Of a stretch of DNA of 64,000 nt, positions 35,429 through 46,127 are shown piece after piece; positions within the stretch are counted from its first letter, which is position 1; every line of letters begins with the position of its first letter. The stretch comes from Calonectria ilicicola. Lineage: Eukaryota; Ascomycota; Sordariomycetes; Hypocreales; Nectriaceae. The position numbers and the translations under genes were made by a program. The notes under the pieces were generated by a model, which saw only the letters and a list, made by a program, of their open reading frames with translations, was not told the DNA's origin and searched no databases. The stretch is taken from NCBI GenBank assembly GCA_020809705.1, contig CP085825.1:8297425-8361424 (forward strand). The letters are read 5' to 3'.

Positions 35429-35545
35429 AAACCTAGGTTTGAAAGATATACTAGTCCAATTTCTAGTTAATTTTTAAACCTAGGTTTACAATACTACCCT
35501 CAATCTTATAACCTTGAATCTCCAACTATTTCTAAACCTAGGTTT
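35429..35545. repeat. Three 12-bp palindromes near the left end of unit 1
   Basis: AAACCTAGGTTT occurs at 35429-35440, 35476-35487 and 35534-35545, spaced 47 and 58 bases. The three sites sit about 110 bases inside the unit boundary. Repeated palindromes near an element end often bind a protein, but no function is shown. Confidence 0.7.
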
Positions 35546-35607
35546 AAACTATTACTAAGGTCTAGGCACTTAAGATTTAATACATACCTCAAGGCTATAA
35601 CACCCCC

Positions 35608-35747
35608 TGTTACGACCTGTGCAACCGGGCGTACGAGACCCTATTTAATAGCTGTTATCCGTACCTGTAATTGCAAGTATTGCGATTATTGACTTATCTT
35701 TTGGCCTGACGGGCTAATTGATGTAATGGGAAGTACGGATCCTTACA
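35608..35747 (+). repeat. Short solo-LTR-like insertion (140 bp) in unit 1
   Basis: It begins TGTTACGACC and ends CCTTACA, with CCCCC on both sides (35603-35607 and 35748-35752), as expected for an LTR flanked by a 5-bp target duplication. It is shared by both units, so it predates the duplication. It could also be a small TRIM-type remnant. Confidence 0.6.
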
Positions 35748-35752
35748 CCCCC

Positions 35753-36414
35753 TCCCCTTCTAAAATATCAGACCTACAACCACAATAGAGACCAAATAAA
35801 TCCCATCTGCCTAGCTGTATAACTACTTTGATCTCTAGAAAAAGAGCCTAGTACTGCCCACTATGAGTTAGCTCGCAATGATAGTGCAAGTGGTAATACC
35901 AGAAACAAAAGAGTAGATATTTACCCTTTGATTTACTTACTATTGCCAGTCGAACTATTAAGGCAAGTATAAAATAGAATAAAGTAAAGAAAACTCAGGA
36001 AAAGGAGTGAATAAGTCTTGATTTTATAGTTTCTACTCCAAGACCTCAATATTTGTGTGGCGCACATAAGTAATTATAATATATTGCATCTTATTATTAT
36101 AAATATCCAAATATAGTCTAGTCTAACATATCACATATTTATTACCAATCAATTTCCATAACCTAATCACACTTACTCTATATACTATGAATACCATATC
36201 TTATATTTGCTTTATATACTACTCTGTGGCTAACCCACTTACTTAGGTATACCTAGTAAAATAATACATACTGGGTGGACTGGGAATTGTCTCCTGATAG
36301 CGGATAAAGTTCATTACAAAGTGTTATCATAACTTTTCTTATATTAATCCCATTTCTCAACAAACTAATATATATATAACCATTACATTATATAAGAGTA
36401 CTACAAAACTCAGA
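35753..36414. other. Non-coding leader of unit 1
   Basis: About 660 bases upstream of the first gene with no ORF. Its counterpart in unit 2 carries a TATA-like element before the ATG; in unit 1 the same motif is at about 36389-36395. No other feature recognised. Confidence 0.45.
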
Positions 36415-38879
36415 ATGACCGCTAGAAAACGAACAGGGGACCACCAACCAGATCACCAGTCTGGCTGTTCCAAAAGGACCGCTAGGAACGCTCTTGGTGA
36501 TACAGAATCTACCCTGGAGCTAGCTGAGCCATATCGTATTATCACAGCACAAATGCCAATCCATGCTCTTACACCTAAATGGAATATTGATAGTAAGAAT
36601 CGCCAAGTGGATCCAAAGTAAGTTCAGAGGCTTCTTAGTATCTTCAAAGAGGAAGGTATTAAATAGACCACAAGGGAGAACCACATCTTACTCTTGATAA
36701 CTCATAAAGATATATCCTTAATAAAGAGACATCTACACATTCATCAAGAAACAACAGTCGCTAGCTCAGGGGAAATATTCTACTTTAACAATTGGCTTTC
36801 TGTTCATAATGGAAAAAAAGTCAAGATAATGGCTGGCCAGCACCGAGTTCAGGCATTGCAGTTATACGGCCAGCAATCAGAGTTTAATGAGGAAGAAATG
36901 TGGTGGACATGTAGTTTTTATGACCAAAGTAAGTCTATTTTAGATACTTACTGCACCCTATTTCTATATTAATATAAAGTATTTTTATTTATTATATACA
37001 TATATACTAATACAATTTGAATATAGATACTCTACTAATAGATTTAAATATTCAGCTCCGCTTCAACCGAAAAGGCATAGTTATGGAGGATAATTACGGC
37101 CAAATATGGACCTAGATTGTTGCTGTATTAATGATCAATGAAAAGTTGTTATATGAGGATAAGTGCGATATTCTGAAAAAAGAGATTGCGCAAGTTCTTT
37201 AGTGGAGTGGTGATATTCAGCGAATTGCGACCATATGGAGAAATAAGCGGTGGAGGGAGAAGATTACTAAGTGGTGTAAAACCTGGCTTGGCAGAGATAT
37301 CTTTAAGATCTCTTCTTGGTATTGGATGATTAGTAAAAGAATAGATGATGTAAGTTTAAGGCTGAATTCTTTCCATTATTACATTTATTACTAATTGTAT
37401 TTAAATTCTAATACTGGTTCTCTGCCTTTCGAACCGTTTTACAGACCCTTTACCAGCTACACTCAGATGCAATACAAAAGGTGTCTGGTGATGACTGGAA
37501 AGAAATGGCTAAGACACTACCAGCAAACCGTACAAAGAAGCAGATTCAAGAATTATTCTATCTGAGGAAGAAAAAAGAGCACATCAACAAAACCTCCAAA
37601 CATCAATCAAAGTTTCTCATCAAGTTTAATACCCAGAAGTATTAGGATATTTATAAACACATCATAAAAACTCCTAAACTACAGTTTCTTAACATTCACA
37701 CAATCCTAGAATTATCACCAAATCAAGGCAATATCTTAGGCGATATTATGAAGTATATTATATCTTGGCTAAACCCAAGCCCCACTTCCGTGACCAATCT
37801 ACGCGACAATCAGAAGCCAGCATTACGGAAGGACTTGGTCCCCGCCCTGCAACATTGCTCGGCTCAATTTGTGTGATTGAGAGAGAAGCATCTTCTATAT
37901 AGCTTGCCCTTAGAAGAATCACCTAAATCGCCTAGATCGCCGTCTAAGACCGCCTCGGCTCTCCTACAGCACGAGATAATCGATTTTACCCGACTTCATA
38001 TTAAGGCCTTTAGGGCGCCGGCGATGAAGGCCTACTTAGAGCAGAGCTGGGATATTGACAGCAACAATAATACATACACTACACGCTTTTTAGCTAATAA
38101 GATATAGGCAGGACTATTGGGGATTGTTCGCCAATATAAAGGTGATAACTTCAAACTGGAGTGGACCTCATCTAACAACAAGGTCTATCGTATCGACTAG
38201 CACCAAACAACACAGTCTAAGATAGCTTCCAACTATACTCAAGACCTTACTAGTTTTCTAAAGGGTATACCTGAGTTTTTACAGCTTTTGGAGACAAGCT
38301 CTTCCTCATTTCAATCAGCATTATCCCAGTGGTTTTCTCAGCAAAACGGGCTTGGGTGGAATGCAACAACTCTAACAACAGCGACAACGACGGTCTCGAG
38401 CAGTGGACCTATCGTAGCGCCACGTGAGTATGCGGTCAACGCAGAGGCGGCTGATGTGACCGAAGGCAGGACCGGACCTAGCAGAACCTGCAGGAGTAAA
38501 AGCCGGCCACCTGGGGATAATAATACACACACATCAATATTAGCTCCCAACAAAAACGCAGGGATTAATAACAACAGCAGCAACAACCAGCCTCCACAAC
38601 GCCTGCTACCCTCGGCGTCAATAGATCAGGGCCGACATATGGAGGAGGAATCGGCACCGCCACATGACCAGTCTCTAAGTCAAGCCAAAACTCGAGTAAG
38701 CTTGATAAGGGGGTTATTAGTAGAGGCCACAGAATCAACAAAAGCAACAAAAGAAACAAAAGCAATAAAAGCGAGAGGAGCAGAGCCAACATCAGCACCG
38801 ACACCCACAACAATGCCATCAACATCAAGAAGGCTTCGAGCATCCTAGGCAAATAAAATACAAGCAGGTAGTAAATAGA
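36415..38879 (+). pseudogene. Unit 1 copy of gene A (ParB-like N-terminus), RIP-inactivated
   Basis: This is the counterpart of 46128-48590. The reading frame is intact with respect to indels: the A6 run at 37571-37576 and the G5 run near 38707-38712 are preserved. It is broken by transitions: TAA at 36619 (CAA in unit 2), TAG near 36664 (CGG), TGA near 37876 (CGA), TAG near 38105 (TGG), TAG near 38199 and TAG at 38847-38849 (TGG). The two stops in the second exon that it shares with unit 2 predate the duplication or lie in an intron. Function unknown; see unit 2 for content. Confidence 0.72.
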
Positions 38880-39387
38880 ACCGTTTTATACATTTTAGTA
38901 TACTAGGTAATGCTTTAATAAGAATAATAAGATTACATTTATTCAATAAGAATCTTTTATATTTTCCCTATTAATTAGCAACTTTACTAGCATATTTATT
39001 TCGCGTTTTTCTAGATTACTATTAGTAGGTGTAGAGTGATTAATATTATTATTTGCTTATCGTTCTAGCAGGGTTATATTTGGACTAGAATTAATGTGGT
39101 AATTTATATGGTAGGATTATTTTCTTTTTCTACTCAGCCCCTCAATACTTCTATACTTATCCTTAAACCTCGATTTATGATTTATTAAAAGGAAAAAAGG
39201 AAAATAGAGGCTAAAGTTTATAGGGTTATATTACATTATAAAAATTGTGTGATAATAGAGTGTTCCTTTGCGCATTCCAGCCATTATCTTTTCTTGTAAC
39301 ACTGAGATATTTTATAAGCATTTTTCTAACATACACTTCAAAAACCATTGCTCTTATACCACATATTTTGGTTGACCAGACTTTCAT

Positions 39388-42300
39388 GTTCAGGGCCATG
39401 ATGACCCATTCTCCCGAGGTGCAGGAGGTTTTTCCTCCAAGCGAAAGGATAGTCGACATTAAGCAAGAAAGCCAAGCTGGTGATCAAATGGAAGGTGTTA
39501 ATAATATTGATGATTATGTTAGCCTGGAGGCCGCCGATGAGGCATATCTTGACTTAAATAGTTAAGAGGCTTTTGAGAAGAAGGATGAGTGGGGCTCTAC
39601 GAATGACGAGTTCAAGATAAAACACTTAACTAGAGATAAGAAGATGACAGGCAAGTATATCTTTTTACCGCCCCAAACAGCACACCTAAAGTCACTATCT
39701 ATTTATCCACAGATTCCAACTAACGTAGAAGGATGGCTTTAATATAGCAGAAAGGTTCATCTCGAAGACGAATGCGCCCGAATTCAACACCACAGAAGCC
39801 CTAAGGATACTTCAATTGCAATACACAATAAACTATGGATCACGAAGCTCTAGCTCAGGACCCGCAAGTAGCAACAACAAATACTATCCTATATTCCACC
39901 TCGACATGATAAGCATAATTAGGCATCCTCTCTACCCGATTACGAACCAAGGCGGATTTTTCAACAATGTGACCTTTGCACTGAGGCACTGGCAGGCACC
40001 TTACAGCTCCAAGCATGCAGCAAACAGTCTCCCATTTGACCTCACCCGGCAGACCTTTCGAATTGGCACAGGAGCATCACGAGAGGTGTGGTTTATTGTC
40101 ATGCACCCAGTAGAGATCGATATTATCAAGGACCCATCCTTGAACGGGCACCGACATCATAAGCAAAAGCAAAGGGCTTCGGATTATCATAGCACAGCTA
40201 TGCAACAACATCATGCCAAGGCGCTTGCATCTTACATTATGCAGAACATCTTCCAAGATAGAGATTTGCTAGAGGAAGGGGTAGAGCCACTGTAGCAGCT
40301 CAGTGGGAAGGAATCCTAAACCCTATCCTATAATAAGTGGGCTATCTTCCAAGCTTTATTTATGGAAAGATGGGACACGTTTTCCCAACAACACAGTTAC
40401 GACAGGTTCTAGAGGCTCTATCGCCCAGCTTTTCATGCTTTCGACCATAGGGCTAATATAGAGATCAAGGTAAATAGATTGCTTCATGAGCTTCCTCGGG
40501 AGACTCACCTTCGCGCTAAGAGCGAGAATGTAGATAGCGATAGCGACAGCAACAGCGACAAGGATGACAGCGATGGCAGTAGTGATTGCAATATTGACAA
40601 TGATAATATTATCAACATTGCTAATGGCGATAATGACGATCTCAGCTCTGTCAGTGGTTGAAGCAATAGCGAAGGGGAGCCCAATGCAGAGGAATGAGGA
40701 CTGTTTGTGAAGGAATACATAGATAGCAATCACGACAAAGCTCAAGCGCTCGATAGCATCGAATCACCCAGTAACCGGCCGGCTGAGCTAATTGATGTGC
40801 ACTAGGCTTTACCTAGCGATAGGCTCAAGAAATTGCAAGCAGAACTAGAGCAAAAGTATAACCTAGCCCACATTGACCAGATCTCATATGCTCTTACTAC
40901 CGATCTCAACTGCATTCATGTCCAGTCCTCGGGCGAAGAAGAAACCACATGCCTGCTGGCAGACCGTAGCAAGGTAGCCGAGGAATACCACAGCACGAGA
41001 GATGTCAATTTCTATCCTCTCGGATTCCATCGTCACTATAGCAACTTCACATCCCTTATACCCCCAAGGTTCCTGATGAACCTTTGCAGAGTGATGCAGG
41101 AAAATGCAAGCGTCTTGAACGACAGGGCTCTCGTGCTTTTCTTCGGCTTCTTTCAAGCGTACTCAAACATCAAGCGATCAATCCGTAGCCGACCAGACGA
41201 ACTGTTAGCCGCGCGCGGGTTTGCTACCGCTGCCCTGACCTTGCCACCTTCAGAGGCCCGATTGGGCGGCTCAAGAATCCAATCCAAGCAGCAGCGACTA
41301 TTGAGTAGAGTCCGCGGCGAGTTCACGCCGGACCGGCCAGCTTCATCAACCCCGTTCGCACACGAGAGACAACAGATCAGCACAGCCATAGCCCAGGACC
41401 AGGTTGCCTTTCACATGGAGCAGGTGGTCACTGTCAAGGCATCCAAACTCGTGTCTGGGCGGCGGCATTTCTACACCATCCTTCAGCCCATTTTCCAGCT
41501 GATGCTGTTCTTTCTCAAGGACACAACGCTTTACATGTGACTGTTACGGAGATTCTGGCTGTCCATCTTCCCCAATATCCTGTATTCATACACGAGATTA
41601 TTCAAGCTCGCCCTGGGCGAGATGGAGCGCCGCTTCCGAGCAAGTCGGGAGGACGGGTTGAACGTTGCTAAGTCCGAGAGCACCGCGATTTTGGATAGGT
41701 TAGGTCATCTGTGCTTCACCGGGAGCCCCAGGATATTACCCAACACTGTGTTTGGCCCTCTTGTCACGATGGAGAGCATCGAGGTGGGTGGGTGGCCGTT
41801 TGTCTCGCCAGAGATGCTCGAGTTCGGTGAATCAAACAGCACAATAAACACAAGACGGTGGCCGCGGACATCTGACAACCGACCCATCCTGCTCCATGTG
41901 GCTGCGCTAGCGTATCATTACGGAGCAGCAATAGGGGCCAACCGACACAGTCAGCTCTAGTTCAGCAAGCTCGGGGGAACTAAGGGTTTGCGGGATATCT
42001 CAGTGGCTTCCGACTTCCTAAAAGAGGTATTCGCTCATCTATAGGTACCACAGATGAGGATCTTCATAGCAACTCAGCTTCAACATCAACTAAGCCACAG
42101 TGCTCACGAAAACAAGGATATAGGTGTGAATGGTACGCAGCGGCATTTAGAGCGGCTTTAGATTAGACTAGAGGCGTGGGAAAGCTGCGATGAGCCTTTT
42201 AGCAACCAGTTAAGTTCCCTCCTTATGATTTACCTAGCTTTGAAAATAGCTATTAGAAGGCTCATTCTTCCCCCTACCTGTAATACAGGCAATACGAAAA

Positions 42301-43505
42301 GCTGTTCTTCGACCGGTCCACCAACCACTCAAATATACTATCTCCTAAAGCCACATCAAGAAAAACACGGCACGATTTTGCACAAGAAATTTACAATGCA
42401 TATCATAATCCCAAGATATCGGCCAGCAGAGGGCTCTCGGCGATCAATACCACCTGGGCTCTGGTCTTGCGGGCCGCTATCCAGCACACAAGCGAAGACG
42501 ATATACCGTGGCAAGATTGGGTTACCGGGCTAGCAACGGCCATTGCTTCCGTCGGGATTGAATGGGTGCCCAGGTCGCATGGGCAAAGCCTGACCTCTCG
42601 ACGTATTATTCAGCTTATTGGGAATGTCGAGAGAACCATGCACATCCCGGCTGCCCGGCCCGGGAGCTTGAAGCGAAACGCCATCATAGCCGCGCAAGAG
42701 ATGGAGCAACTCAACCAGCCAACCAAAAGAGCTCGCAGGCATATAATCGATTTTGGCTGTCATATTCCGTTTGCTCGAGTCCCGAAGCAAGTACAGGACG
42801 GGTTTGAGAAGCTAGAAAAGCAATATCCAAAGGCAAAGGATAAGCCGGTGCGGAATCATTACCGACTTGCTTATAACTACCTAATAGAGAGCCTGGGGAA
42901 TGCCCGATGCGACTTAATGCTCATTTTGGTGCTAACCCTTGCCTCATCGACAGAGACTCCAATCATAGCCAAGGGCTAGGACAAATTTATGATATGGCAA
43001 AGGCATGACCCAGACATATATGCAGCTACAATGGTCACACGGATGCTATGGTTTATGAAGCCTGAGATATTTCTATAGGAAGTAGAGAAGAAGGGGGTGA
43101 TGTGTATTAAGGATTTGACACCGAAGATTGGTATGTACAACACAACACAATACTTCTTCCACCCGTCCTAGCCATTCACTCGCCTATATACTTATATATT
43201 TTACCTGCTTGCCCCAGGTAAGATAAGATAAGGCAAATGTTAAGAGAACCAGCGCCTTGACTAATGACTGAGTAGAACATACAAAGGTGAGCAACCGCGT
43301 TTTGCAAAAGGTAGGATGGATCTATGTTACAAGTAAACAGTTTCGAAATACAGGAGCAAAGCTCAGATCTGACGAGGAGCTACATGCCTTGCAAAAAAAG
43401 CTGGTTTCTTGCATAAAGAACCCCGAAGTTTTTATCTCTTTAGTCTTTCACAGTACGGATAAGGTTTGGGTAGATCGGTATAGGTCAATTATTAATAGAA
43501 GGTAG
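39388..43505 (+). pseudogene. Unit 1 copy of gene B, RIP-inactivated
   Basis: This is the counterpart of 49099-53215. Open pieces are 39816-40295, 40833-41540, 41622-41960 and 42467-42979, separated by stops that unit 2 lacks (TAA near 39563, TAG near 40293, TAA near 40319, TGA near 41538). Unlike unit 2, the frame runs on without a shift near 40277, where unit 1 has one base more. Introns fit at about 42209-42288 and 43131-43275. Product not recognised. Confidence 0.7.
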
Positions 43506-44212
43506 TGTTTTATTTAGATTTTAGTAGTTGATTTATTGTAACATACTAATATTTACTTATATTTATTTTTACCACTCTCATTGTTAACTAGTGTAAAGAT
43601 GTGCTCCTAAATGTGATCTTTAAGTTGACTAGGAAAATAAAATAGCACTTTCCTAATATATTATTGCCTATATTATCAATTGGTTAGAATAGTGATAGAC
43701 TTATAATAAACTTTCATTAGCTAAGACAGCTATTGTATTATATTGGAAGATAGAGGCAAGCAGGGGGCCGAGCTTGTAAGCATACTGACCAGGTGGACAG
43801 TATAGGAAACGGATGCGGGGCGATTGCTGTGATCAATATTAGATGAAAGCTGCAGTGCCGGTCAGCAACAATGCTTATAGACTAATTAATCTAGCTCCAC
43901 CAAGCAATATCGGTCCCCAGCGTCACAAAGATTGCATTCGGATTCAAGCAACAACGTTGATCTGTTTAGGTTCCAGTAAATGCTTTCTTTAACTATAACA
44001 CAACCCAAACACATAAAGTACTAAACTAAAATACTAACTAACCGAAATATGCCCCCATACTCTTCAGCTGCACTTAATCAAAATCTGAGAAGGAATATGG
44101 ATACTATAGAAGCCAAGTATAGGTCGATTACCCACATATAACATATTAGGTACTGTCAAGCATGCTATCTTGATTCTCAAGAGTAGACTCGGCAGCCTCA
44201 GCCACCTTTGCG
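43506..44212. other. Non-coding space in unit 1 between genes B and C
   Basis: About 700 bases between the end of gene B and the end of the convergent remnant gene C. AT-rich, with no convincing ORF, repeat or RNA gene. Confidence 0.4.
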
Positions 44213-44842
44213 TCAATCGTCCAGGATTCCTTGGAGGGAAGCTTTCCACTTTACAGTGCACTCTAAAGCACAGCATCGATTGATTGTCTTCTCTGGTCCA
44301 GCATCAGCTCCAGCGCCAGCGCCAATCACAACCGCAGCAAGTGAGCCAGGGTCAACACCTCGTCAAGCATTGTACGTAATGGACAGGTTAGAGCCATCAT
44401 TACCCACAAATATAATATCAAGGCCAGCGAAATACTGGTTTAGCCTATTGACCAGGAAGTTGACGAGGTCAGGTCTCAGCTCGGCAGCAACAGCGATTCC
44501 GAAGATGACCGCCCAGCTAAGTGGATCCAAAAAAACATAAACTGGCTCCTGGCCCACTGCAGGCAGGGTCAGCAGCTCTGACTTCGGCGGTACGAGAAGG
44601 CCTGCAGCCGGCGCCATCTCCGAAATTAACCACTTCCCAGATGTGAAATGATAACTCGTCCACCACTTGTATTTGTTTGTCGACGGTGCCGGGTTGGAGA
44701 AATTTTGGCTTGTCTCTCTAGACTTACTGCTACTGTAGACCTGGCCGCTTAGATTGCCACCTTCAAGCTACTATACAATTGTTTCTTGCGGTTGATATAC
44801 AGCAGAGCGGCCTGGAGGCAACTGCACGCTATCAATAAAAAT
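44213..44842 (-). pseudogene. Unit 1 remnant gene C, unknown product
   Basis: Read leftwards from a 17-base poly-T/poly-A tract (44844-44860), one frame stays open for about 200 codons except for a TAG pair near 44768 and a TGA at 44363-44365, all of the C-to-T type. It contains the stretches NKYKWWTSYHFTSGKW, EPVYVFLDPLSWAVIFG and LDIIFVGNDGSNLSITYN. I do not recognise it. Its length and composition suggest a real exon rather than chance. Unit 1 keeps a Gln codon (CAA near 44709) where unit 2 has TAA. Confidence 0.5.
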
Positions 44843-45141
44843 CTTTTTTTTTTTTTTTTTGTTTTATGTAAAGGGGCAGCGGATACTTATTTATATACAA
44901 TGGTTGGCTGTTAATTTATTGAATTAATGTCATCCTTCTATTAAGGGATAATCTCTTAGTAAGATGAGCGGTTATGCAAATGCTCCTTTGCTCGAGGGGG
45001 GAGTGTGTGTGGGAGGAAGGGCTGAGAAATGTGGATAGTAGGGAGTAAACAAGAGATTCAAGGTAGGGTTACGGTTAGAAAAACGACTTATTCTAGGCTT
45101 GAAATATAATCTATCTAGGTTTCCATTCCTGGCAGACTTTT

Positions 45142-45258
45142 AAACCTAGGTTTGAAAGATATACTAGTCCAATTTCTAGTTAATTTTTAAACCTAGGTTT
45201 ACAATACTACCCTCAATCTTATAACCTTGAATCTCCAACTATTTCTAAACCTAGGTTT
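45142..45258. repeat. Three 12-bp palindromes near the left end of unit 2
   Basis: AAACCTAGGTTT at 45142-45153, 45189-45200 and 45247-45258, in the same positions as in unit 1. Confidence 0.7.
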
Positions 45259-45320
45259 AAACTATTACTAAGGTCCAGGCACTTAAGATTTAATACATAC
45301 CTCAAGGCTATAACACCCCC

Positions 45321-45460
45321 TGTTACGACCTGTGCAACCGGGCGCACGAGACCCTATTTAATAGCTGTTATCCGTACCTGTAATTGCAAGCATTGCGATT
45401 ATTGACTTATCTTTTGGCCTGACGGGCTAATTGACGTAATGGGAAGTACGGATCCTTACA
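45321..45460 (+). repeat. Short solo-LTR-like insertion in unit 2
   Basis: Same 140-bp TGTTACGACC...CCTTACA segment with flanking CCCCC as in unit 1. Confidence 0.6.
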
Positions 45461-46101
45461 CCCCCTCCCCTTCTAAAATATCAGACCTACAACCACAATA
45501 GAGACCAAATAAATCCCATCTGCCTAGCTGTATAACTACTTTGATCTCTAGAAAAAGAGCCTAGTACTGCCCGCTGTGAGTTGGCTCGCAATGATAGTGT
45601 AAGTGGTAATACCAGAAACAAAAGAGCAGATATTTACCCTTTGATTTACTTACTATTGCCAGTCGAACTATTAAGGCAAGTATAAAATAGAATAAAGTAA
45701 AGAAAACTCAGGAAAAGGAGTGAACAAGTCTTGATTTTACAGTTTCTACTCCAAGACCTCGATATTCGCGTGGCGCACGTAAGTAATCACAACACGTCGC
45801 GTCTCATTATTATGAATATCCAGATATAGTCTAGTCTGACGCGTCGCATGTTTGTTACCAATCAATTTCCATAACCTAATCACACTTGCTCTATATGCTA
45901 TGAATACCATGTCTTATATTTGCTTTGTATACTACTCTGTGGCTGACCCACTTGCTTGGGTATATCTGGTAAAATAATACATACTGGGTGGACTGGGAAT
46001 TGTCTCCTGATGGCGGATAAAGTTCATTGCGAAGTGTCATCATAACTTTTCTTATATTAATCCCATTTCTCGACAAACCAGTGTACATACAACCATTACA
46101 T
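45461..46101. other. Non-coding leader of unit 2
   Basis: No ORF on the plus strand. The minus-strand ORF at 45891-46088 has no counterpart of equal length in unit 1 and looks accidental. Probably the promoter region of gene A. Confidence 0.45.
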
Positions 46102-46108
46102 TATATAA
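46102..46108 (+). promoter_or_regulatory. TATA-like element before gene A
   Basis: TATATAA lies 20-26 bases upstream of the ATG at 46128. The distance is short for a promoter-to-ATG leader but possible in fungi. It is conserved in unit 1. Confidence 0.35.
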
Positions 46109-46127
46109 GAGTACTACAAAACTCAGA

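Larger units (their letters stand above)
35322..45034 (+). repeat. 9.7-kb tandem unit 1 (heavily mutated)
   Basis: The first of two head-to-tail copies of a 9,713-bp unit; bases align with unit 2 at an offset of 9,713 falling to 9,710. It starts ATAGTAGGGAGTAAAC and ends GAGAAATGTGG. Differences from unit 2 are almost all C-to-T or G-to-A in unit 1, mostly in CpA/TpG and CpG contexts, giving stops in every gene. No terminal inverted repeats are visible, so whether the unit is mobile is unknown. Confidence 0.93.

Noticed and set aside
38338..38852. Leucine-rich minus-strand ORFs opposite the tail of gene A
   Set aside because: They are reverse reading of Gln/Ser/Asn-rich codons.
40356..40745. 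Minus-strand ORF of 129 codons with Ile/Val/Ala runs (also 50066-50455)
   Set aside because: It is antisense to the Asp/Ser repeat of gene B, and its apparent hydrophobicity is a by-product.
40884..41389. Minus-strand ORFs within gene B (and equivalents in unit 2)
   Set aside because: They lie opposite a well-supported coding frame and show no independent signal.
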